Shown here in pieces: positions 1 through 6,036 of a DNA stretch of 8,536 bases. Every line of letters begins with the position of its first letter. Within the stretch, counting starts at the first letter, position 1. Source of the DNA: Ancylobacter novellus (GTDB lineage Bacteria; Pseudomonadota; Alphaproteobacteria; Rhizobiales; Xanthobacteraceae); the NCBI GenBank assembly GCA_003241485.1, contig QFQD01000102.1, positions 1-8,536 on the forward strand. The letters are read 5' to 3'. A program made the translations under genes and the position numbers. The notes beneath the pieces are model-generated. The model was not told the origin of the DNA. It searched no databases and worked only from the letters and a program-made list of their open reading frames with translations.

Positions 1-326
1 CCGCCGCTGAAGAATTCCGGCGCGCCGCATTCATCGTTCTCGATGTGGCTGTCGGCATGGCACAGCACCGCGCCCCAGGGCGGCGTGAGCGCGCTGAGCG
101 CGAGCGCATTGGCCGCCGTGCCGGTGGAAACCAGCAGCACCGCGACGTCGCGCTCGAAGAGGGTCGAGAGCCGCTGTTCGACACGCCGGGAAATGTCGTC
201 GGCGCCATAGGACGGGGTGGGGCCGTCATTGGCCGCAGTAATGGCGTCGAGAATGGCCGGGGAAACGCCGGCGACATTGTCGCTGCCGAAGCCGGGCTGG
301 CGCGGCACGCTTGGCGAAGGGGTCAC
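1..326 (-). CDS. ltaE: Low-specificity L-threonine aldolase, N-terminal part (cut by window edge)
   Basis: Partial gene: 108 codons plus two bases are visible, about the first third of a family of roughly 350 residues. The enzyme is a cytoplasmic PLP-dependent fold-type I aldolase that splits L-threonine or allo-threonine into glycine and acetaldehyde. Seen on the minus strand: the N-terminal FGSDNVAGVSP segment (residues 13-23), the SYGADD motif (39-44), the STGTAANALAL phosphate-binding region (67-77), and CHADSHIENDECGAPE (89-104). H94 matches the conserved active-site His of the family. The PLP lysine lies beyond the edge. The GTG start at 326 was chosen because AGGA sits 8 bases upstream (335-338) and an in-frame TGA lies a few codons further up. 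It is 71 bp downstream of lcdH on the same strand with no clear terminator between, so it may be the last gene of the carnitine operon. In Pseudomonas aeruginosa an ltaA gene also lies among glycine-betaine catabolic genes (from memory). Confidence 0.85.
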   Translation of the reverse strand, partial: MTPSPSVPRQPGFGSDNVAGVSPAILDAITAANDGPTPSYGADDISRRVEQRLSTLFERDVAVLLVSTGTAANALALSALTPPWGAVLCHADSHIENDECGAPEFFSG

Positions 327-397
327 GAGGGGATTCCTGCTCGATGGATCGTTCAGGCCCCTCAATAACGCCCTTCGCGCCCCGCGCCCACTCCGCT

Positions 398-1909
398 TTA
401 GGCCGCGGTGGCCGGCACGCGCTTCTGGCCGACGGCGCGGCCGGCACCCGTCGGACTGTCGAGGTGGGCATGCGCGTCGGTGATCGGCCGGAGCCGCGAC
501 AGGACCTGATCCGGCGCCGGGCTCGCGCGGCCCGCCTTGCTGTCGACATGCAGCAGCATCTGTTCCGCGGTGGCGATCTCGCGCCCCTCGCCAGCGAACA
601 GCCGGTGGAACAGATGGATGCGCTTGTCGTCGACCGACAGGATCTGGCACGTCACCTTCAGCGTTTCGCCAAGTCGCGCCTCGTCGAGGTGCCGGATATG
701 CGTCTCGACCGTGTAGTAGCTGTGGCCGGCTTCGACATAAGCGAGGTCGACGCCGATGAGCCGCAGCAGCGCGTCGGTGCTGTCACCGAAGACCTGCAAA
801 TAGCGATGCTCGGTCATATGGCCGTTATAGTCGATCCATGCCGGCGACACGCGGGCCTCCACCAGCGCCAGCGGGGCCGCCATGTCGACGACGTCGGCGG
901 TATTCGCCTGCGCCAGCAGCCGCCGCTCGAAATCGGCCAGCAGCCGGCCCGCGCCCCAGCCCTGCCCGCCGCGACCGGCCTTCAGTGACTGGACGATGCC
1001 GACGAGGTTTTCGTCGCGGATGCGCTCCAGTTCGCGGATCGAGAGCCCCGCCGCCTGCGCGTCCGACTGGGCGCCGATCTTCTCCACCAGCGCGTCGTCG
1101 AGGTTGACGACATCGGTAAGTTTGGTCCACGGCCATTTGAGGCACGGGCCGAACTGGGCGAGGAAATGGCGCATGCCGGCCTCGCCGCCGGCGATGCGAT
1201 AGGTCTGGAACAGACCCATCTGCGCCCAGCGCAGGCCGAAGGAATAGCGGATCACGTCGTCGAGCGTCTCGACGTCGCATATGTCGTCCTTGATCAGCCA
1301 CAGCGCCTCGCGCCACAGCGCCTCAAGCAGCCGGTCGCCGACAAAGGCCTCGATCTCGCGGGCGATGACGACACCCTTCATGCCGATGGCCTCCAGCACC
1401 GCCTTGGCCTGCGCGATGGTGGTCGGCGCGGTGGCACTGCCGCCGACGATCTCGACAAGCGGCAGCAAGTAAACCGGGTTGTAGGGATGGGCGACGAACA
1501 GGCGCTCGGGATGCGTCATCGCCTGCTGAAGATCGGACGGCTTGAGGCCGGAGGTCGAGGAGCCGATGAGCGCGGTCACGGGGGCGGCGGCGTCTATCTC
1601 GGCCAGCACGCGGTGCTTGAGGTCGAGCCGCTCCGGCACGCTCTCCTGCACCCATTGCGCATCCGCCACCGCTTCCGCGACGCTGGCGCAGAAGCTGAGC
1701 TGCCCGCGCGGGGGGAGCGGCGCATTGGTGAGCAGGCCATAGGCGCGCTCGGCATTGGCGAGCACCTCGCCCACGATGCGCTGGGCTTCGGGGTGCGGGT
1801 CGAAGACCTTCACGTCGATGCCGGCGAGGAGGAAGCGGGCAATCCAGCCGCCGCCTATGACACCGCCGCCGACGCAGGCGGCGCGGGAGATCGGGGAGAG
1901 CTTGCTCAT
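398..1909 (-). CDS. lcdH: L-carnitine dehydrogenase / betainyl-CoA thioesterase fusion (CdhA-CdhB)
   Basis: A 503-residue cytoplasmic bifunctional enzyme. The N-terminal part belongs to the 3-hydroxyacyl-CoA dehydrogenase family: a Rossmann fold with GGGVIGGGW (14-22, GxGxxG at G14/G16/G19), the SSTSG segment (117-121), the HPYNP motif with H141 as likely catalytic base paired with E153, and a helical C-terminal domain from about 190 to 330. In this subfamily it oxidises L-carnitine to 3-dehydrocarnitine with NAD+. After a short linker, residues about 347-480 form a hotdog-fold 4HBT thioesterase; the WIDYNGHM motif (358-365) carries the catalytic-type Asp360. This domain should hydrolyse betainyl-CoA to glycine betaine and CoA. 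In Pseudomonas the two activities are separate genes, cdhA and cdhB; in rhizobia they are fused as here. The ATG at 1909 has AGGAGG five bases upstream (1915-1920), overlapping the cdhC stop codon, so translation is probably coupled. The last 40 or so residues are a low-complexity tail. Substrate assignment rests on family plus the neighbouring cdhC. Confidence 0.92.
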   Translation of the reverse strand: MSKLSPISRAACVGGGVIGGGWIARFLLAGIDVKVFDPHPEAQRIVGEVLANAERAYGLLTNAPLPPRGQLSFCASVAEAVADAQWVQESVPERLDLKHRVLAEIDAAAPVTALIGSSTSGLKPSDLQQAMTHPERLFVAHPYNPVYLLPLVEIVGGSATAPTTIAQAKAVLEAIGMKGVVIAREIEAFVGDRLLEALWREALWLIKDDICDVETLDDVIRYSFGLRWAQMGLFQTYRIAGGEAGMRHFLAQFGPCLKWPWTKLTDVVNLDDALVEKIGAQSDAQAAGLSIRELERIRDENLVGIVQSLKAGRGGQGWGAGRLLADFERRLLAQANTADVVDMAAPLALVEARVSPAWIDYNGHMTEHRYLQVFGDSTDALLRLIGVDLAYVEAGHSYYTVETHIRHLDEARLGETLKVTCQILSVDDKRIHLFHRLFAGEGREIATAEQMLLHVDSKAGRASPAPDQVLSRLRPITDAHAHLDSPTGAGRAVGQKRVPATAA

Positions 1910-1914
1910 GTCGG

Positions 1915-1920
1915 CCTCCT
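1915..1920 (-). promoter_or_regulatory. Shine-Dalgarno of lcdH overlapping the cdhC stop codon
   Basis: On the minus strand AGGAGG lies five bases before the lcdH ATG, and its first A is the last base of the cdhC TGA. This fixes the lcdH start and suggests terminating ribosomes on cdhC reinitiate on lcdH, keeping the two pathway enzymes in ratio. Confidence 0.8.
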
Positions 1921-2822
1921 CAGCGCTTCACCAGCTTGAGCTTCTCGCGCACCTCGGCCGGGCCGATGACGCGCGCGCCCATATTCGTCACCACGGTCGC
2001 GGCCTTCTCGACGAGCTGGGCGTTGGCGGCGAGCTGGCCTTTGCCGACATAGAGATTGTCTTCCAGCCCCACCCGCACATTGCCGCCGGCCAGCACGGCG
2101 GCGGCAGGATAGGCCATGGCGTTGCGGCCGATGGAGAAGGCGGAGAAGGTCCAACCCGCCGGCACGTTGTTGACCATGGCCATATAAGTGTTGAGGTCGT
2201 CCGGCGCGCCCCAGGGAATGCCCATGCAGAGCTGGATCAGGACCGGGTCCTCGATCAGCCCTTCCTCGACCAGCTGCTTGGCGAACCAGAGGTGGCCAGT
2301 ATCGAAGGCCTCGATTTCTGGCCGTACGCCCAGCGCCGTCATCTGCCGGGCCATCTCGCGCAGCATGGAGGGCGTGTTGGTCATGACGTAGTCGCCGAGG
2401 CTGAAATTCATCGTGCCGCAATCGAGCGTGCAGATTTCCGGCAGGCATTCCGCGACATGGGCGACGCGCTCGGTGGCACCCGCCATGTCGGTCGCGGCTT
2501 CATTGAGCGGGAAGGGCGCTTCCACATTGCCGAAGACGAGGTCGCCGCCCATGCCCGCGGTGAGGTTCAACACGACGTCGACCTCGGAGGCGCGGATGCG
2601 GTCGGTCACTTCGCGGAACAGGTCGCGACGGCGGGAAGCCGCGCCGGTGTCGGGATCGCGCACATGGCAATGCACCACGGCGGCGCCGGCCCTGGCCGCG
2701 TCGATCGCGCTCTCCGCGATCTGCTTCGGCGTCACCGGTACATGGGATGAGCGCCCCACCGTGTCGCCCGCGCCGGTGACGGCACAGGTGATGAAGACAT
2801 CGCGATTCATCGACAAGGGCAT
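1920..2822 (-). CDS. cdhC: 3-dehydrocarnitine cleavage enzyme (DUF849/BKACE family)
   Basis: A 300-residue beta-keto acid cleavage enzyme, a Zn-dependent TIM barrel. CdhC-type members condense 3-dehydrocarnitine with acetyl-CoA, giving betainyl-CoA and acetoacetate. Seen: the ITCAVTGAGDT opening (11-21), the metal-ligand pair HCH (H51, H53) in AAVVHCHVRDPDTG, the NLTAGMGGD loop (86-94), the DCGTMNF segment (134-140), EAFDTGH (171-177), and GLEDN (252-256), whose E254 corresponds to the third metal ligand of the family. Length is normal. The ATG at 2822 was chosen over the one at 2810 because GGAGG (2828-2832) lies five bases upstream of it; the open frame continues far upstream but only as the reverse of cdhR. 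It is the first gene of the leftward operon, 10 bp from lcdH and divergent from cdhR. Assignment to carnitine rather than another beta-keto acid rests on the adjacent fused carnitine dehydrogenase-thioesterase and the CdhR-type regulator. Confidence 0.9.
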   Translation of the reverse strand: MPLSMNRDVFITCAVTGAGDTVGRSSHVPVTPKQIAESAIDAARAGAAVVHCHVRDPDTGAASRRRDLFREVTDRIRASEVDVVLNLTAGMGGDLVFGNVEAPFPLNEAATDMAGATERVAHVAECLPEICTLDCGTMNFSLGDYVMTNTPSMLREMARQMTALGVRPEIEAFDTGHLWFAKQLVEEGLIEDPVLIQLCMGIPWGAPDDLNTYMAMVNNVPAGWTFSAFSIGRNAMAYPAAAVLAGGNVRVGLEDNLYVGKGQLAANAQLVEKAATVVTNMGARVIGPAEVREKLKLVKR

Positions 2823-2866
2823 TTCGACCTCCAGAATGATGCGAGAAGCTTGACGGGAAAGCGCGG

Positions 2867-2892
2867 TCGTGACGCAACTCTTTGCGTAGCGA
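2867..2892. promoter_or_regulatory. Imperfect palindrome between cdhC and cdhR, candidate operator
   Basis: The 90-bp gap between the divergent starts of cdhC (2822) and cdhR (2913) contains ACGCAA (2872-2877), a CTCT spacer, then TTGCGT (2882-2887), a perfect 6-4-6 inverted repeat. The symmetry resumes outside with TCG (2867-2869) and CGA (2890-2892), so each arm reads TTGCGT-NN-CGA outward. A position between divergent genes, one of them a regulator, is where a CdhR operator would be expected. That CdhR binds it is inference; AraC-family proteins often use direct rather than inverted repeats. I see no convincing -10/-35 pair for either gene. Confidence 0.5.
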
Positions 2893-2912
2893 ACTTTCCA
2901 TTCTGCGAAGCC

Positions 2913-3878
2913 ATGATCTTTACCCATTCCGACGAGCCGCTGGACGTCACGCTGCTGCTGTTCTCCGGGCTGTCGCTGCTCTCGCTGGCGGCGACACTTG
3001 ATCCCATGCGCGGCGCCAACCGCGTGCTGGGGCGCCCGGCCTATCGCTGGAAGCTGGTGTCGATGGATGGGGCGATGCCGGTCGCCAGCTGCGGCCTGCC
3101 GATCCCGGTGGAGGGCGCCTTCGCCCCGGCGGAGCAGCAGGACGCGCTGATCGTGCTCGCCGCCTTCGACGCAGCGACCCACGCCACGCCGCGCAACCTG
3201 AGGGCGTTGCGGGCCGGGGCCAAGCGCTCGGCCGTGGTGGGCGGGATCGAATCCGGCTCCTGGCTGATGGGATTCGCCGGACTGCTCGACGGCCACCGCG
3301 CCACGACGCATTGGGAGGATCTGGAGGATTTCGCCGCGCGTTTTCCCGATGTCGACGTGCAGCCCGATCGCTTCGTCGTCGACGAGCCGGTGTTCACCAC
3401 GGGCGGGGCGACGCCGGCGCTGGACTGCATGCTGTCGCTGATCCGCGCGCGCAACGGCTATTCGGCGGCGCTCGATGTCGCCAGCCTGTACATCTATGAA
3501 GAGGTGCGGACGGGTTCGGACGTCCAGCCGATCGTCTCGCTCGGGCGCATCCGCCAGCACGAGCCGCGCGTGGCGGAAGCCATCCGCGTCATGGAAACCC
3601 ATATCGACCGGCCGCTGACCATCGCCGCCATTGCGCGCCGCGTCGGCGTGTCGACGCGCGGGCTGGAAACGCTGTTCCTGCGCATCGTCGAGGTCACGCC
3701 GGGCGCGTATTACGTCACGCTGCGGCTGAACGCAGCGCGACGCTTGGTGCTCGACACCAATCTGTCGCTCGCCGACATCGCCGAGCGCACCGGCTTCTCG
3801 GCGATCGCCTCGCTGTCACGGGCGTTTCGCCGGCAGTTCGGGCAGCCGCCCTCGGCCGCCCGCAAGGCCCGGCTGTAA
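2913..3878 (+). CDS. cdhR: GATase1-like AraC-family transcriptional regulator, CdhR type
   Basis: A 321-residue cytoplasmic regulator. Residues about 10-200 form a DJ-1/PfpI (class I glutamine amidotransferase-like) sensor domain, beginning DVTLLLFSGLSLLSLA (11-26). The position of the amidotransferase nucleophile, in GIESGSW (111-117), has no cysteine, so the domain is a ligand sensor, not an enzyme. The C-terminal AraC domain has two helix-turn-helix units: LTIAAIARRVGVS (235-247) and LSLADIAERTGFS (285-297), the latter followed by the family signature ending SRAFRRQFG. Relatives GbdR and CdhR of Pseudomonas activate glycine-betaine and carnitine catabolic genes when these ligands are present. 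The ATG at 2913 was chosen because homologous proteins begin about ten residues before the sensor domain; an in-frame TTG at 2850 would add 21 unlikely residues and run through the palindrome. Its Shine-Dalgarno is weak. It is divergent from cdhC, so it probably controls that operon and perhaps itself. Confidence 0.87.
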   Translation: MIFTHSDEPLDVTLLLFSGLSLLSLAATLDPMRGANRVLGRPAYRWKLVSMDGAMPVASCGLPIPVEGAFAPAEQQDALIVLAAFDAATHATPRNLRALRAGAKRSAVVGGIESGSWLMGFAGLLDGHRATTHWEDLEDFAARFPDVDVQPDRFVVDEPVFTTGGATPALDCMLSLIRARNGYSAALDVASLYIYEEVRTGSDVQPIVSLGRIRQHEPRVAEAIRVMETHIDRPLTIAAIARRVGVSTRGLETLFLRIVEVTPGAYYVTLRLNAARRLVLDTNLSLADIAERTGFSAIASLSRAFRRQFGQPPSAARKARL

Positions 3879-3888
3879 GCGGGTTTGC

Positions 3889-4833
3889 CTAAAGGCCGAG
3901 CCCGCTCTTGACCGCCGCCGCGCCGGGCTTGCCGTCCAGCGTGGTCACGCCGGCGAGCCAGGCATCGACCGCGGCCGGGTTCGCCTTCAGCCAGGCACGC
4001 ACGGCGGCGTCGGCCGTCATGCCCTTGTCGAGGATGTCGCTCATCAGCTGGTTCTCGGCCTTCACCTCGAAGACGAGGTTGGACAGAAGGCGCCCGACAT
4101 TCGGGCAGTCCTTCACATAGCCGGGCCGCGACAGGGTGACGACCGTCGCGCCGCCGTCGTTGGGGCCGAACACGTCGTTGCCGTCCTTCAGATAGACCAT
4201 AGGTAGGTTGACGTTCATCGGGTGCGGCTGCCAGCCGAAGAACACCACCGGCTCCTTCTGGCGGATCTTCTGCGTTGCCTGGGCCAGCATGCCCTGCTCG
4301 CTCGATTCCACGAGATCGAAGCCCTTCAGCCCGAAGGTATTGTCGGCGATCATCTTGGCGATGGTGTTGTTGGCACCGCTGCCGGCCTCGATGCCGTAGA
4401 TCTTGCCCCCTAACTTATCCCTGAATTTGGCGATGTCGGCATAGGTCTTGAGGCCGGCATCATAGGCGTCTTTGGAGGTGGCGAAGCCGATGCGCGCGTC
4501 CTTCAGATTGGTCGCGACGATCTCGACCTTGCCGGCCTTGACCAGCGGGGCCTGGGTCGGCTCCTGCAGCGGCATCCAGTTGCCGAGGAAGATGTCGCGG
4601 TCGCCATTCTCCAGCGCCTTGAAGGTGATGGCGACCGACAGGACGGAGACCTCGGGCTTGTAGCCAAGGCCGTCTAGCAGCTGCTTGGCGATCTCGGTCG
4701 TCGCGGTGATGTCGGTCCAGCCGACATCGGAAAAGCGCGGCTTCGCACAGGAGGCGGGATCGGCGGCGAAGGCGGAGGACGACATGAGCGTTGCGGATAA
4801 GGTAACGCAGGCCACGAAAATGCGTGAAATCAT
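3889..4833 (-). CDS. Choline/carnitine-type ABC transporter substrate-binding protein (ChoX/CaiX family)
   Basis: A 314-residue periplasmic binding protein of the choline-binding subgroup of the OpuAC/ProX type. Seen: a signal peptide (1-23, cut after SAFA), two cysteines after it (C29, C243) that could form the family disulfide, FSDVGWTDITATT (34-46), FLGNWMP (82-88), KIYGIEAG (144-151), VESSEQGMLAQ (175-185), and FFGWQPHPMN (198-207). Trp39, Trp86 and Trp201 correspond to the aromatic cage that holds the trimethylammonium group in ChoX, and D41 to its Asp45. The ChoX cage Tyr119 aligns with Ile115 and Asn156 with Ser152, which argues against plain choline and fits a different ligand such as carnitine, given the neighbours. 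GAGGGA lies about seven bases before the ATG at 4833. It ends 10 bp from the convergent cdhR stop. No permease or ATPase gene adjoins it, as with Pseudomonas CaiX, which uses a core transporter encoded elsewhere. Ligand assignment is inference. Confidence 0.88.
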   Translation of the reverse strand: MISRIFVACVTLSATLMSSSAFAADPASCAKPRFSDVGWTDITATTEIAKQLLDGLGYKPEVSVLSVAITFKALENGDRDIFLGNWMPLQEPTQAPLVKAGKVEIVATNLKDARIGFATSKDAYDAGLKTYADIAKFRDKLGGKIYGIEAGSGANNTIAKMIADNTFGLKGFDLVESSEQGMLAQATQKIRQKEPVVFFGWQPHPMNVNLPMVYLKDGNDVFGPNDGGATVVTLSRPGYVKDCPNVGRLLSNLVFEVKAENQLMSDILDKGMTADAAVRAWLKANPAAVDAWLAGVTTLDGKPGAAAVKSGLGL

Positions 4834-4915
4834 TGCTGTTCCCTCGGTTGGCGATCATGCCGCGCACGGCATCGCTGGGGAAGCCTACGCCCCGCGCCAC
4901 CTGCTGCTTGACGTG

Positions 4916-4944
4916 ATTCGAAGCGTTGATGATCAATTACGCAA
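4916..4944 (-). promoter_or_regulatory. Candidate promoter of the binding-protein gene with palindrome in its spacer
   Basis: Reading leftward, TTGCGT (4944-4939) and TCGAAT (4921-4916) are separated by 17 bases, giving 3/6 and 4/6 matches to sigma70-type boxes. The spacer holds TTGATGATCAA (4926-4936), a perfect 11-bp palindrome with a one-base centre, well placed for a repressor or activator. Transcription would start about 75 bases before the ATG at 4833. The leader also holds a 6-bp stem, ATGCCG/CGGCAT, at 4857-4872. The TTGCGT box also occurs twice in the cdhC-cdhR palindrome. Confidence 0.35.
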
Positions 4945-4964
4945 GCGGTGGCGCGTGCCGCCGC
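4945..4964 (-). terminator. Hairpin just after oxyR, possible terminator
   Basis: GCGGTGGC and GCCGCCGC form an 8-bp stem with a 4-base loop starting five bases past the oxyR stop codon. In the oxyR transcript one pair is a C-A mismatch, and only a weak T-containing stretch (TTGCGTAATTG) follows, so termination may be inefficient. Confidence 0.3.
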
Positions 4965-4968
4965 GGCG

Positions 4969-5874
4969 TCACGCTGCCTGCGTCTCCGCCTGCCCGATCT
5001 CGCGCACGAGGCCGGCGATCAGCTCAAGCGGGCCGGAGAGCGGATTGGTCTTGCGCCAGACCATGCCGATGGTGCGCATGGGCCGCGGTTCGCCCAGCCG
5101 CGCCACGCAGACGGCGGCCGAGCGCGTCTCCACCGGAACAGCCATCTGCGGAATCAGCGTGACGCCGATCCCCGCGCCGACCATCTGCACCAGCGTGGTC
5201 AGCGAACTGCCCTCCATCAGGTCGCGCGGGAGGCTGGACGACATGCGGCAAAAGGACAGCGCCTGCTCACGGAAGCAGTGCCCTTCCTCCAGCAGCAGCA
5301 GCCGCATCTCGCGCAGCGTTTCCGGATTGGGAACCGGCAGACCCGCCTCATGGGCCGGGCGCACCAGGATGAACTCCTCGGCGAACAGGGCATATTCGGT
5401 GAGCGAGGGTTCGGAGACGGGCAGGGCGACGATCGCCGCATCGAGCCGGCCTTCCATGAGATCGTCCACCAGCCTCTGCGTCACCGCCTCGCGCGGGCGC
5501 AGGTCGAGACCGGGAAAGCCCGCGGCGAGGCGCTGCATGACGGCGGGCAGCAGATAGGGCGCGACGGTGGGGATCACGCCGATGCGCAGCCGCCCGGCGA
5601 GCGGGGTCTGCGAGGCACGGGCGAGATCGTCCAGTTCGTCCACCGCCCGCAGTATGAGCCGGGCGCGCGTGGCGAATTCCGCCCCGAGTTCGGTGAGCCG
5701 GATCTGCCGCGTTCCCCGCTCGACCAGCGGCGCGCCGAGGATCTCCTCCAGCTCCTTGATCTGGAGGGAGAGCGCGGGCTGGGAGATCGCGCAGGCTTCG
5801 GCCGCCCGGCCGAAATGGCCATGCTGAGCCAGCGCCTCGAAATAGCGCAGATGCCTCATGGAGATGTCTGTCAT
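4969..5874 (-). CDS. oxyR: Hydrogen peroxide-sensing LysR-family regulator OxyR
   Basis: A 301-residue cytoplasmic LysR-type regulator. Residues about 6-64 form the winged helix-turn-helix (HFGRAAEACAISQPALSLQI, 20-39), followed by a linker helix and a substrate-binding-like sensor domain from about 95. The OxyR hallmarks are present: IGVIPTVAPYLLP (98-110) with T103, and EEGHCFREQALSFC (196-209), placing C200 and C209 where E. coli has the redox pair C199 and C208, with H199 beside them. On peroxide exposure these cysteines form a disulfide and the protein activates katG and other defence genes. The ATG at 5874 fits the usual N-terminus of alphaproteobacterial OxyR; the internal ATG at 5859 is less likely. 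Neither has a Shine-Dalgarno sequence, and a possible -10 ends six bases before the first ATG, so the mRNA may be leaderless. Divergent from katG across 162 bp, the standard arrangement. Confidence 0.93.
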   Translation of the reverse strand: MTDISMRHLRYFEALAQHGHFGRAAEACAISQPALSLQIKELEEILGAPLVERGTRQIRLTELGAEFATRARLILRAVDELDDLARASQTPLAGRLRIGVIPTVAPYLLPAVMQRLAAGFPGLDLRPREAVTQRLVDDLMEGRLDAAIVALPVSEPSLTEYALFAEEFILVRPAHEAGLPVPNPETLREMRLLLLEEGHCFREQALSFCRMSSSLPRDLMEGSSLTTLVQMVGAGIGVTLIPQMAVPVETRSAAVCVARLGEPRPMRTIGMVWRKTNPLSGPLELIAGLVREIGQAETQAA

Positions 5875-5880
5875 AAGCTG

Positions 5881-5908
5881 TACATATCGGTCTGATTAGA
5901 AAATGCAA
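5881..5908 (-). promoter_or_regulatory. Candidate oxyR promoter
   Basis: Reading leftward, TTGCAT (5908-5903) and TATGTA (5886-5881) are 16 bases apart. The predicted start site falls on or next to the oxyR ATG at 5874, in line with the missing Shine-Dalgarno sequence. The -35 box lies inside the GAAAAT/ATTTTC palindrome at 5899-5914, so a protein bound there would block oxyR transcription, as expected for OxyR autorepression. Confidence 0.35.
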
Positions 5909-5939
5909 ATTTTCATTATTACGTCCGTACGATAAGACC
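5889..5939. promoter_or_regulatory. Candidate OxyR operator / katG promoter region
   Basis: An AT-rich island in GC-rich DNA between oxyR and katG. It contains GAAAAT-GCAA-ATTTTC (5899-5914), a perfect 6-4-6 inverted repeat, and an outer inverted repeat GGTCTGAT (5889-5896) against ATAAGACC (5932-5939) with 7 of 8 pairs. The outer repeat spans 51 bp, close to the size of a tetrameric OxyR footprint. GATAAG at 5931-5936 could be a katG -10 with no good -35, typical of activator-dependent promoters. I could not fit the four ATAG/CTAT elements of the enterobacterial OxyR motif cleanly. Confidence 0.4.
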
Positions 5940-5961
5940 TTTTCCAAAGTAAGAGCGGAAA

Positions 5962-6014
5962 GGCGGAGGGGCCGCTTCCGCCCCAAGAGCCTTGGTTCGT
6001 CCGCTGCCGCGGAC
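5962..6014 (+). other. Two hairpins in the katG leader
   Basis: GGCGGA (5962-5967) pairs with TCCGCC (5977-5982), extendable by two weaker pairs. GTCCGC (5999-6004) pairs with GCGGAC (6009-6014) around a TGCC tetraloop. The second ends 22 bases before the katG ATG and leaves the ribosome binding site free. In GC-rich DNA such stems may be incidental. Confidence 0.4.
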
Positions 6015-6036
6015 CAGAAGTCGATCGGAGAAGACA

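Noticed and set aside
1166..2750. Long plus-strand frames opposite lcdH and cdhC
   Set aside because: They are frame shadows of two well-identified enzymes, with low-complexity translations and no domain.
2823..3602. Upstream extension of the cdhC frame adding about 260 codons
   Set aside because: The extension is the reverse of cdhR, has no family similarity, and a strong ribosome site marks the start at 2822.
4948..5895. A 315-codon plus-strand frame opposite oxyR
   Set aside because: OxyR on the minus strand has full family motifs including the redox cysteines; the opposite frame has none.
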